Below are positions 42,771 to 54,170 of a stretch of 64,000 bases of DNA, piece by piece. The notes under the pieces were generated by a model. The model searched no databases. It had not been told where the DNA came from and was given only the letters and a program-made list of their open reading frames with translations. The position numbers and the translations under genes were made by a program. Each line of letters opens with the position of its first letter. The first letter of the stretch is position 1. The stretch is from Fasciola hepatica (taxonomy: Eukaryota > Platyhelminthes > Trematoda > Plagiorchiida > Fasciolidae): assembly GCA_948099385.1 (NCBI GenBank), contig CANUEZ040000156.1, positions 9,383,501 through 9,447,500 on the forward strand. The letters run 5' to 3'.

Positions 42771-43616
42771 ATTAAAGGCTGGAAAATGTTTATGAGGGGA
42801 GATAATTTCTAAGTTGTCCGTTCCATAGCTTCCGGTCTTGGCTGGAGTGAAGTTATTTGTAGCTATAGGCGGATACACCAGCTAGTATTGTCGCGGAATA
42901 GGTTGTCAAGAGAGACAAAGCAAGATTTAGCTACCGGAACACCAGTGGGCACGCGGGCTCCGGCTTTCCGGGTGACTTTGTTTTTTTCGGGGCGATGCAT
43001 AATGAAGTCAAATATTTAGAGCGATAAGAATGATTATTGAGCCAGTCGGATCTGCGTATACCAGCGGACAGGGCAGTGACGATAAAAAGAATTTGGCTGA
43101 GTAATGAGTCACCGACAAGGGAATAAAGGGTTTCAAAAGATCGAGTGTAATAGCTATGTTATAGTTACCAACCTGTTTGTTAGCATTTGTCTATGATCTG
43201 GGTAAGAAACAGTCTGTTATTTGCACAGAGCCTGGGCACAAAGTAAATGGATTTTTATGGGAAGTCACCCAAGATGATTACAAAGAGGGCTGACGAGGCG
43301 CTTCCATCAAATGGAAGAAAGGGGAACAGGATTTGAGCCCAGGAGGAGTAGATAGCCAAGTGGGAGGATTTAGCCAAGAGTCAATATCCGACTAATAAAC
43401 GGGATCGTGAGGGTTGATTTACGGTGGGTATAGATCTAGATTTCTTATTAAGGGGCTTGTTGATTTTTCGCAGTCATAAATTGTCATGGCTTTCACCACT
43501 TTACGTTGAAAGTTTTGATCTCAAAGGCAGAACTTGTGCGGCAGTATCGCCTTCACAGACATGAGCTCGCTGAGGAAATTAGCAGAGGCTGAACACCTCG
43601 CCCCTTCTTTACACAG
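42771..43616. other. No gene recognised
   Basis: May hold the 5' end of the adjacent CR1/L2-like element, but no motif could be read. The plus strand is purine-biased like the element itself. Confidence 0.4.
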
Positions 43617-43945
43617 CTAGCCCCGGGGAAAGCCATATTCCAGGGTGAATCTGGAGTGCGTTGAAGGTTGGTACATTGGTACGTCTTCTGACAGTGAGTT
43701 CCACAAGGGTAAAACACAATTCGCAAAGAATAACTCGCACTTCCAGCCACGAGTGTATAGAATACGGACGAGCGGGGCCAATAGACTTGTCCTCTTTCTG
43801 GTCTCCCAGCGAAATTCCAACGCAGTCCTCTCCTTTGGACGAATAGAGAAATCCAGAGCCGGTGGAAGGATGCGAAGGTTTATTCTGCACATCGTGGCGT
43901 CGAGACAACACCGATACGAGAAATATACTGGATGAGAGCAAACGC
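43617..43945 (-). pseudogene. CR1-like RT C-terminal fragment
   Basis: Reads ATMCRINLRILPPALDFSIR, RKRTSLLAPLVRILYTRGWK and ELFFANCVLPLWNSLSEDV. This is the usual CR1-like C-terminal segment (FxNRVVxxWNSLPxxVV). The open frame continues by accident into the LTR of BEL/Pao copy 2, so its true 5' part is missing. BEL/Pao copy 2 inserted just upstream of it. Confidence 0.7.
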
Positions 43946-44001
43946 AACTGCGAAGCAAAAGGAGCACTGCAAGCGTGTACAGTCGGCTAAAAACCGGGAG
44001 T

Positions 44002-44006
44002 GAAAG
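44002..44006. repeat. Target-site duplication GAAAG (left)
   Basis: GAAAG precedes the left LTR and is repeated at 50469-50473. Confidence 0.88.
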
Positions 44007-44383
44007 TGTAACGAACGTTTGAGCAATGCGTAGCCAAATTCGCAACGGATCCCGAAATCAAAAGACGATTATCCGTGATATTCTACGATACTAGATTATT
44101 ACAATAAACAATGACATATACAATATGCAAACCTCAATAAAACGATCACAAGGACTCAACAACCAGAAACCGAATAGCAGCGTGTGAGCAAACAGCACGT
44201 GCGTCACGCAGGTCCTGAACAAGGATGTGCCAAAGTAGCGCTCTGGGAGCGAACAAACAACAATTGGTCTATAAAAACAACCAGTTCGTAAAGACAAGTC
44301 AATAGTGTATGGAAATGAGTGATGTTGGGAAAAAACACTGAATCGCGAGGGAAAAGGGGGATTTTCCACGACCGGCTGTTACA
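44007..44383 (-). repeat. 3' LTR of BEL/Pao copy 2
   Basis: Starts TGTAACGAACGTTTGAGC (plus strand) and ends GACCGGCTGTTACA, followed by CCGCCCAACAAAATCC, the same polypurine-side sequence as copy 1 in reverse. Confidence 0.92.
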
Positions 44384-45079
44384 CCGCCCAACAAAATCCT
44401 CCTGGATCCTTAGCAGTGTCAAAGGTTCGGTATAAAGGTACTGATTCTTCCTACCTGCCTTGGCCCTGCTGTCAGTGCGCGCCTAATGCTCGTCGTCAAC
44501 TTTCTACTACTGGTCTCACTTAATCCATTGGATACATGGACGTGAGGCTAGTCTACATCTTCCACGAGACCAAATGACCGATGGAGGGCGTGAAGGTGCC
44601 ACATAGATGCTGTCATTGTAAAGGGCCATCCCGTCCTGGATGTATGTGCTTGAGTGAGTGTGTGTGGGGGTGTGTGTGTGCCGGGGTGTACAATGGAATC
44701 ACAGGTATGACTACACATCAAAGGAGGACTCTCTGAAATGTCAACAAAAGACTGTGTTGCAAGAAAAAACCAGTAAAATGTAGCATGTGTGTGTGACATG
44801 AGCTCCGCTACTTCCACATATGCAAGGGGCATTCGGTAGCGTCAACAAAAAGCAAAACAACGAACACTGTTACATGTTTGATGGGGTTACGCGGTGTAGA
44901 GTGCGTCGTGCATTTGTGTATGTGTCGGGATGTACAATGGGATCGCATTCAACACCACATATCGGAAAGAACCTTCTGTAATGCCAAAGAAAGACCGCGA
45001 GCACTGTGATGTGTTTGACGGAGATCGTGTGGTATATATGGTGTTTCTTTATCCACCTCAATGACTAGAGTGAAAAGGT

Positions 45080-48000
45080 TTACTGGGCCTCAGGGTTATC
45101 AGCTCCTCCACCTTCGCTCTCGAGTAGGTTAATACTGCGTATGTCCCGAATGAGCACTCCGTTAGCTGTCTTCACCTTCACCGTTCTTATCATTCCGTCA
45201 ATGCTTCCGATGGTTTCCGTAACTACTCCCAAAGACCAAGCGCTGAAATGTGCGCGTTCGTCGGCAATCATAACCACATTCCCGAATTTGAATGGTCTTG
45301 TTTTGGCCAGCTACTTCTGTCGAGTCTGCAAAGCCGGTAGGTACCCCCGCAGCCATCGCCTCCAGAAGACCTTGGCCAGATAGTTTGCTTGCTTCCATCC
45401 GTGGAGGTAGCTCCCACGAAGGTTTACCGGCCCTTGGAAACCCTCGTTCGACCTTTACGTCAATAAGTCGTTCGGGATGAGCGCCAGGTTGGTGGGGCCC
45501 CTGTTCATTAGTGGAACCAGGGGCGGTTGTTCAGGATTCTCTCCACCTCAGTCATGACGGTGTTCAGCGTCTCGTCGTCAGGCGGCTGCTGCTCCATGAT
45601 TGACAGCAATATCCGTCTGGCGGACCGGATCATGCGTTCCCATATGCCGCCTCGGTGGCTGGCCTATGGGGGGTTGAAATGCCATCGTATGCTGTAGGCC
45701 ACTGTTCGATCCTGCAGTTCGTCCCTGTTTATGTTCTTGTGCCAACGCTGCAATTCCCGGTGAGCGCCCACAAAGTTCGATCCATTATCTGAGTATATAT
45801 CGGCCGGTACGCCTCTTCGGTTGATAAATCTCTGCAAGGCCCGTAGGAACGAATCGGTCGTCATCGAATGTGCGACTTCTAGGTGTACCGCACGTGACTT
45901 CATGCACGTCATGATACATCCGTATCGCTTTTCTAATCTTTTCCCGCACTTGATCCACAAGGGCCCGAAATAATCCAACCCGGTGTCACTGAACGGCCAC
46001 CAGCCCGTAGTCACCCTGCATTCTGGTAGTGGGGCCATGAGTTGTTTGCCTGCTGTGGCATTGCGACTCCTGCATTGCACACACCGTCGGATTATGCGCT
46101 TTACAGTCTCTCGTCCTCTCAACAACCAAAGGCGCTTTCGGATGACGCTTGTCACGTGACTTTCCCCGGCATGTCCCTCCACGGCGTGGACGTGTTGAAT
46201 CATTAGCTCTATTACAGGTTTTCTCGCAGGCAGCAGTATAGGATACTTTGTGTCGAAGCTCGGGTGGGCGTTGGTCAGCCTACCATCCACCCGCAGCAGT
46301 CCGTCGATGAGTCTGGGGTTTAAACGCTTCAGCTCGCCTCTTGGAGATGGCGTCTTTATTGGTTGGTCCCACTTCTCCCGCCCTCTTGAGTTCTCGGGCG
46401 AAAGCCTCGCGTTGTATCATTCGGAAAATATCGTATTCCTCAGCTTGTAGCTCATCGGGACTCATCGGGCCGACCCGTATCCGGCCTGAGGAGCGTAGCC
46501 CTTTCATGACTAGTAAATTTCTCTTGAACCTGGTTAACCAAACTAGCGAACGAAGCGTCTTTATCCAGGAAGAAAACCTGACCAGTCGCGATAGAATGGA
46601 TGACGCATCGACGATGTTGGTTGCTATCACTATGCCTTTGATCTCCAGTTCCAATTCCGTAGGGGGTTTTAATTCGAACACGGGCCAGTCCTGTTTGGGC
46701 AATTGCAGGAAGTTTGGCCCTCTCGTCCACGTGTACAGTTGCCTGAAGTTGTTCGCACCTCGGGAGCACAGGTCGGCCGGATAGTCGCCAGACCTGACAT
46801 GATTCCACTGGTGCGTGGCTGATTCATCGTGGATAATCGTGAGTCGGTTAGCAACGAAAGTACTAAACCGGCTCCGGACGTTGTTGATATAGTAAAGTAC
46901 TATCGTTGAATCCGTCCAGAAGCTCACCGACCAAATGTAGAGATCGAAACATCTCTTCACAGCTTGCACCACCCTGACTGCCAACACGGCTGCGCTGAGT
47001 TCAAGGCGTGGGATTGAGACCGACTTCAGTGGAGCAACGCGGGCTTTGGCGAACAGGATCCTCGTGGTATATTGTCCATCTCCTGCGCACCATCGTCCGT
47101 ACACCACAGCTCCTTAACCGTCTTCGGATGCATCGGAAAAGGCATGTAGTTCTCCAGTCCGTGTCGTATGGCCAGGGGTCAAACATCGTGGGATTCTTAT
47201 GTCCCCTAATTTCTTCAAGATGTTCAAAAATTCTTCCCAGTCCAGCCGGTCCCCTTGGTCCAGTGACTGGTCCCAATCAACTTTCTTACGGCACAGCCGC
47301 TGCAGCAAGATCTTTCCGGGTAGCAGCCATGGTGAGACGAAACCGAGCGGGCCGAACAAACTTGAGACGGCAGATAGTATGCCACGACGGGTTATTGGCG
47401 GCTCGGGAACGTTTAGTTCGAAAACAAAATCGTCCGTTTCCGCGTCCCATTGTATCCCTAAGGTGCGCTCGATAGGAAGTGGAGAGCCGTCCTAATCTCT
47501 TACTCTTTCGGCCTTTTCGTGATACGGGATGACATTCAGCACTTCTGAAGCGTTCGACATCCATTTAGTTAGATGGAAGCCGCCCTCTTCCAGCAATCTC
47601 ATCAGACCCCTGAACTGCTCTAGAGCTGATTCCACATCATCGAATGACCCAAGGTAGTCGTCGACGTAGAAGTTCCTGCTGACGCTTTCTACCACCGTCC
47701 GATGTACTAGATCGCCATGTTTGTTCGCTGATTCTCGGAGGGCGTAGTTGGCACAAAATGGGGACGATATGGCTCCGAAGGGGTGGACGGTCATCCTATA
47801 ATTCACCACTGCGTTGTCCCGGTTGCTCCCTTTCCACCACAGGAAACGCAAAGCATCTCGTTCTCCTACCGGAATCTTCACCTGATGGAACATTTCCCTA
47901 ATGTCAGCAGACAAAGCCACTTTACCCACTCTGAAACGGCACAGAACATCGATCAGTGGTGTGGTCCAGTCAGGCCCCTGTAGTAGGCGATCGTTTAACG

Positions 48001-50049
48001 ACTTGCCCTGGAACTTGGCCGCACAGTCGAAAACCACCCGCAGTTTATCGGGTTTCTTGGGGTTGATAACCGGATGATGAGGCAGATACCAGATACCCTT
48101 TTTTCCGTTGGTTTTGGCGGGCACTTTTCAAAGCAGCCAAGAGCTTCGTTTCGCTTCACTAATTCCGCGTATCGTTCCCACAGAATCTGGTCTCAAGTGA
48201 AACGTTCTTTTAGTCGTAGTGATCTTTTTGCAGAACATAATTTTTGTTGTCAGTCCACGGGTCGACCGGTGTGCGCCATGGGAGGGGAACCTCGAACTGT
48301 TTTTTGAGGCCTCTAGTGCCTTGCCGCACCGTTTGTAGAGCGGAGTGATCCTCTTGAGACAACGTCGGGCTTTCGTCTCCAATGTCATGAAACTCCTTTT
48401 CATACAGCCGTTGCAGATGATACTCTATGCGGTCCGTTTCGGCGGATAAGTAATTCACGGAACCGCGTACCCCTACTGGACCGTATAACATCCATCCCAG
48501 AGCCGTGCGTACGGCATAAGGTGCCTGGCGGTCGCCCACCCTCTGGTTAAGCACCCAATGCGCCTCTGGCACGTCGCAGCCGATGAGGAGATCCACTTCA
48601 TCATCTTCCCAGTCTACAACGGTTACATCCTGCAGGTGGGGCCACCGAGTCAACATTGCGTTCACCGACCTTGGTGCTCGCATGGGGAGATCCGCTAACG
48701 TGAATGCCTCCGTTGGTTCAATTTCCTCGTTAGTGTCTAGAGAGATGAGTTGCAGCCTTAATCTACCGGCAGTCATTACCTGTGTTCCGCCCACCGTGCT
48801 CACTGCTAACGACGTCGCACCTTTAGCCAGTTGGTGTTTGTCGGCAAACCGCTCTTTCACTAAAGTGGTGTCGGATCCACTATCAACGAAAGCCAACGCC
48901 TTGACTATCCCAGTCGGAGTCACTACTCCCACGGCCACTACGCCTAAACGTACCGGTTTACTGGCAGATCGTGACGTTGAACAAATCACGCTGGGCTTGG
49001 TACTCGCCTCGGACATGGTTACTCTCGCCTGATGCAGCAGCCGATGGTGTCTGCCCGTGCAGCCCTCGTAACCACATCTATTCCTTGTTCTACAGGCTAG
49101 TACTGGGCTTATTTGCTCGGTTGCTGTCCCGGATGAGTCGGCCGAATCTGCTGTCAGCTATCTTCGTTTGCCTGTCCAAGTATTCGGTCAGGTCTACGAA
49201 GTTGGCTTCTCTGTCACTCCGGCTTATCCGTTCTGCTTCTTCCGCCCACCGACCCTGTAGTTCGGGAAAGAGGTGACGGACTATGTTTCCCAAAGTGTGC
49301 ATGGCGTCTAGGTCAGCCCTGTAACCTAAATGGTCGAGGGCTATTGAGCAGTTCTGCATCTTAATCACCAGGTCGGCCATGGTGTAGACGTCGCCCTTGG
49401 TTCTCTTTGCCTCTGCCATCACGCTCTCTATTAGGTTACGGGTTACTTTGGACGGTTGGCCAAACAAGTCCCTTAGAATCTTTCTTGCCCTTGTGTAGCC
49501 TTGTTCTGGGTCGAGCATGGTGCACCCGTCGATAGCTTCTCTTGCTCGGCCTCGGCAGTAGTGAGTAAGGTAGAGAAGCATTTGCCCAGGGTCGGTTACC
49601 TTGTTTTCAACGAACGTCTCGAACTGTTTGACAAACTTGCAGTATTGCTCAGCTCGCCCGTCGAAAACTGTTAACTCAACTCTAGGCAGATCGATCGATG
49701 GTGGTTTGTAGTCGGCGACCGGCGTGGGGTTCCCTACCTTATTGCACCCTAATCTATCGGAAGTGTCGAAGTCACTGGTCTCATGCTCTCGCTGTTTCTG
49801 TGTACACTTCTCTGCTTCATGCGCCTGTAGTCTAGCCGAAAGTAACTGTTGCTCTAGTTCTAGTATTCTCAGCTTATATAAATCGACATCCTTACGATCA
49901 ATATTGTTCTCAATAACACATGAGCTAGCACTGACAGGACTAGGCAATCTAGCATTAACTAAAGAATCATATGTACCCGAAAACTCCCCAGAGACTTGCC
50001 GTATTACTTCCTGTCCGAATTCGACTGCTTTTGATCATTTTCTTGGCAT
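45080..50049 (-). pseudogene. Broken BEL/Pao Gag-Pol coding region, copy 2
   Basis: The ATG at 50049 is followed at codon 5 by TGA (50035-50037). Intact blocks then appear in different frames: Gag core 49090-49947, protease region 48210-49016 (DSGSDTTLV), RT 47492-48124 ([14 protein letters not shown]), thumb/RNase H 47114-47491, RNase H 46280-47107, integrase 45664-46290 (YSDNGSNFVGA) and a C-terminal tail 45080-45277. The stops at 47492 (TAG) and 47114 (TAA) match those of copy 1. A further stop lies where integrase copy 1 reads PPQASHRGG. It is not functional in cis. Confidence 0.9.
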
Positions 50050-50091
50050 TTTGCGTGATTTTTCCTCGTTCCAAATAGATCTATTGAGTAT

Positions 50092-50468
50092 TGTTACGAA
50101 CGTTTGAGCAATGCGTAGCCAAATTCGCAACGGATCCCGAAATCAAAAGACGATTATCCGTGATATTCTACGGTACTAGATTATTACAATAAACAATGAC
50201 ATAAACAATATGCAAACCTCAATAAAACGATCACAAGGACTCAACAACCAGAAACCGAATAGCAGCGTGTGAGCAAACAGCACGTGCGTCACGCAGGTCC
50301 TGAACAAGGATGTGCCAAAGTAGCGCTCTGGGAGCGAACAAACAACAATTGGTCTATAAAAACAACCAGTTCGTAAAGACAAGTCAATAGTGTATGCAAA
50401 TGAGTGATGTTGGGAAAAACACTGAATCGCGAGGGGAAAAGGGGGATTTTCCACGACCGGCTGTTACA
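50092..50468 (-). repeat. 5' LTR of BEL/Pao copy 2
   Basis: 377 bp, same termini as the other LTRs. Small differences from 44007-44383 include ACGGTAC for ACGATAC and one base gained and one lost in the A/G runs near the right end. Confidence 0.92.
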
Positions 50469-50473
50469 GAAAG
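50469..50473. repeat. Target-site duplication GAAAG (right)
   Basis: Matches 44002-44006. Confidence 0.88.
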
Positions 50474-50898
50474 TGACTAAAAGACCAGATCGACGGAGGC
50501 CTCGAAAGCGTCACTTCAGTTAAACGTACGAAACCAAAAATGGGCTCCGTCGAAACCAAGGGTCAGGAAAGGTTGCAAAAAAATAAATCCAAATATTGCC
50601 TAGAAAACGGTCATTTTTGCGGCACAATCGAAGTCACTGCAGCTGTGTCCTTCGTAGCCTTGTGGAGAGAAGGCCGGAGTAACCAGAGTATTGAGCAAGT
50701 GGTTCGAACTATTTATTTCGCCAAGACACGTACTTGTGTGTGCACCCGACTAGCGGTTCCTTCCGTTCTGTGGCTGAACTTCCCTCCGCTCCTATGGACA
50801 AACAGTCCGAAAGGCCGTGGAATATCTGACCAGTTACGTTTATTATTCCGCTCTAACTATTTATCATATCCGTCGCCATTGAATAAAGATTATCCTTC
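50474..50898. other. Flank between BEL/Pao copy 2 and CR1-like relic, no gene recognised
   Basis: Might include the decayed 3' end of the CR1-like relic that follows. Nothing could be aligned convincingly. Confidence 0.4.
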
Positions 50899-52620
50899 TC
50901 ATACCGACTTCTGTTTCATCCTAAGCCTTATTCTATGTCCCCCTGTGCTGCACCCAGGGGCAGAAGCGAAAAAATCATCCATGTCTATACTCGGCAGAAG
51001 CTTCATTACCTTGAACGCCTCCAGTTGGTCACCCCGGCGCACGCGATGCTCTAAAGGGATCAAGGTCTTCCAGATGCTGAGCAAAAGACTTCCCTTTCCG
51101 ACCGGTGGTCACTCTGGTTGCAAGCAGCTACACTCCTGACAAGCAATTATCTTTGCTGCTATGAGAAGCTCATGTCTGCACACAACACTCCAGAAGGGGT
51201 CCCACCCAAACCTTGAAAGGCGGGAAGAAGTCTTCTGTTTTCTTGCACGCGGCAGCATTGCATGCCCTAGTTAATACCCCCCTAGCCATACTTGCAGCTC
51301 TCTGGCACCGCCTTTAAGGCTTTTAGCCCTGTGACTGACACACCTGGGTCTTTTGCCCCACACATTTTGAAACGGAATACAACTCACTCCGTCTTGTCGG
51401 TGGTCAGGACGTGGTATTTGGCGGGATTTAGTGGTAGATCCCATCGGCCTGCCGATCCGAGAACAGCGTTTGTATCCTGTGCTGAACCGCTCCCTCGCAT
51501 TTTACCATATTCCGCAACGATGGCACACGGGTTGATCAGTTCTTGCAATACGTCGTTTACGTAGAGAAGGAAGAGCAAGGGCCCCGGTACTAGACCCTGT
51601 GGGACACCACTGGTGACCTGCCCCGACCTCGATAGACGACTACCCCCGAAAACTACCATTCCCAAGGAAAGGTGCTATCCAGTCACCTGCTTCCTTGATT
51701 ATTCAAATGTCTGAAGTTTATAGTCTAGAAGGTGATAACTTACAGGGTCAAAAGCCTTACTGAAATTCAAATAATAATTCTCCACTATCAAAAATTTGTC
51801 CAGTCTTCTCTCAGCCTTGTCCAAGAACACCAGTAAGCCCATGAAATACGATCTATTTTAACAAACCCATGCTGTGCAGGCTTCATCAGGTCGGCAATAA
51901 CCAGATGCGGGCACAACCAATTTCTGATTTCAGTTTTGAATCTCCTACACAACACTGATATCGGGCTAACCGGCCTAGAATCCCCCGTTTCTGGCTGAAT
52001 CCTGTTTTACGTGTTGCCACAACGGTGGTAATACGCCGGTCCTCCGGCACCTCAGAATTTCCTAGCGAGGCCCAGAGCAGCTGGGTAACAGACCCCGATA
52101 AGATATCGGAAAGAGGCTAAACTTATGCCAGGTGGATCGTATCCGGTCCGGCTGCCTTGTGCTTGCAAAGGGGATTAAGTTCCTGGAGCAACAAGTCCTC
52201 ACTTACAGCAAGATCCTGAAGCACTGGCGCAACCCCAATCAGTAGTCCGTCACAGCAGCCATCTGTTCCTCAGAATCTCCAATAAGGTTCCCTTCTCGCC
52301 TTTATTATCAACAGCTGTTCTTCCGTGCAGCATTCAGTACAGTCAAATCTGAATCCGTTTAACCTGCAAAGAACGTTTTGCGGCTGGAGCCAGCAGTACG
52401 TCCCGATGGTTGTGTTGTAGGCACGTTTTCGTGGCCCCCAGAATTGCGCGTTTTGGGTGGAACCAAGTGCCCGCCCGAGGCAGCGTAGACTCGGGAAGGG
52501 TTCCTTGAATCCTAAAGAAATGAGATTACAAGATGTAGACAGCTGCACGCCAACCCTGTCCAGATTATTGAACAGTGGGCTTTTTGGTCCGCTGGGTTCC
52601 GCTACAGGCAAATGAGTGGG
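50899..52620 (-). pseudogene. CR1-like non-LTR retrotransposon relic
   Basis: Linker at 52270-52611 (WLQPQNVLCRLNGFRF, compare PWMPQNVFCYL in the 24.7-27.3 kb copy), NPLCKHKAAGPD near 52160, a motif A remnant near 51750, motif B at 51560-51630 (VTSGVPQGLVPGPLLFLLYV) and the C-terminal segment LEHRVRRGDQLEAFKVMK near 51040. The FADD is replaced by a Glu-Tyr sequence, so the RT is dead. Confidence 0.75.
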
Positions 52621-53049
52621 GTTTTCCGGTTATTTGGTAGGGATAGCTAGAAGAGATGACCTCCCGCCGCCGTGCTCAAATCTGGGGGGTTTTGCAGGAT
52701 CACTGCCTCTTGGTGAGTTCCAGGTAGAGCCCCACCTACCTCGAAGACGAAAGTTACAAATGTGTAAAAGAAGGAGGCCGTGAAAGAAAATGTGAGATGG
52801 CTTTGGTTTAAGGGTAACAGGCGGCTGGAAATGGAAGGAGTAATGAGGAAATATGAGGACGGAGTGGTAGGAACAATGAAGAAATGCCAAGAACAAAGGT
52901 CGACGGAAGAATTACAACCGTAACGGGTGATCAGAACAGGAGGAGTGTAAAGGAATAACGGGTGGGGTAGCTGCCTATCTGCATGCTTTGGAGAACACAT
53001 TGCCCCAGCAGCAGTTCATCTGAAGGCTGAACTCTAGAACGTTTTCTGT

Positions 53050-54170
53050 GGTGATTTTGTCCGTCGGAAGATGGTTCCGATTATTTGAAGCTCACTCAGA
53101 AAACTTTTCCTCTCAGATGACTGAGAACTTTCCTCTCCGCCAGCATCAGCGAGTGCCCCCTGGCGGGGGTACGAGGGCTGAGGTTCAGCAGCAGTGTATT
53201 CAACCGCTGGAGGTCGACACAACACCTGGTGATCTTTCAAGCCTACGTTTGGTCGCCCCTACACTTGCGCTCCAGAGAGGAACCTCGACGCCTGGAGTCT
53301 TTGCTGGTAAGCAGGTCCCATTGGGCTATCAAGCCGCGTAACGGAAAGTTCCCGAACCTGTTCCGGAAGCTTGACTACCTTTACCAAGAAGCACCACGAG
53401 GCCTGAAAACAATATTCTAGGTGTGGCCGAATGAACACCTTGTAACGCGACTAAACAGTCGAGGGTTTCCTGGAAGCAACGGCTCTCCTAAGCCGGAGAA
53501 GCTTCCTAGAGGAGTTTTGAGTGAACGTGCAGAATTGCGCTCCAGATCGGGAGTTGCTCGATATGACTACCACAAGGTCTTTTGCCACTGTCACTTTCGT
53601 GATCCCACTGCGCTCATTTTACTGTCCAAGGTACCCAGTCGGTTATGGTTCCCTAGCATCTACTGGATGGATGCTTTTATTGGCTTTTAGTGGTGGGTCT
53701 TAGGCCAGGGACCAGCAAAGCGCCGTATTCTGATCCCGCTGCATAGATTCCGTTACTGCGGAGCCAACTGATTTTTATTCATCAGAAAAAGCGAATCATG
53801 GGTTTTCTAAGCCCGTGGCCAAGCCACTTGTGAAGAAGATGAACGAAGCGGGTCCAAAGAAGGAGACCAGACGCACACCGCTGGAGACAACCTTCCTGGG
53901 GTGTGCCATCCTCTACATTGACCCGGAAAGTCCTGCTCGTGACGGACTTGTGGATCCGCCCAGTAGTTTTCGGAGACAGATGACCGACTGTTTCCAACGA
54001 CTTCTGAACTTCGAGGCACTAGACTTCTTCTCTATCCCTATGGTCTGACCCTCGGGTAACCTCGTCCACGGAGCAGATGAGGTTTGACAAGCTGGACCTC
54101 CAGCGAACGAACACATGCTCGTTGCGATCAACCAGCGGGTAATCACTTGGCTAGCAATGGCCTCGCACAC
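53050..54170 (-). pseudogene. CR1-like RT relic
   Basis: The motif B/C region near 53760-53900 (GPASFIFFTSGLATGLENP then FAFSDE) and the C-terminus near 53380-53480 (VFIRPHLEYCFQAS) are recognisable in family order. Stops and frameshifts are frequent. The catalytic Asp pair is altered. Confidence 0.65.

Larger units (their letters stand above)
44007..50468 (-). mobile_element. Complete but decayed BEL/Pao LTR retrotransposon, copy 2
   Basis: 6.46 kb, two 377-bp LTRs, flanked by the direct repeat GAAAG. It is the same family and orientation as copy 1, with very similar sequence throughout. The LTRs differ at about six positions by eye. The coding part has an early stop, several frameshifts and a 227-bp deletion over the zinc knuckles. 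Different target duplications show that the two copies inserted separately. Confidence 0.93.
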
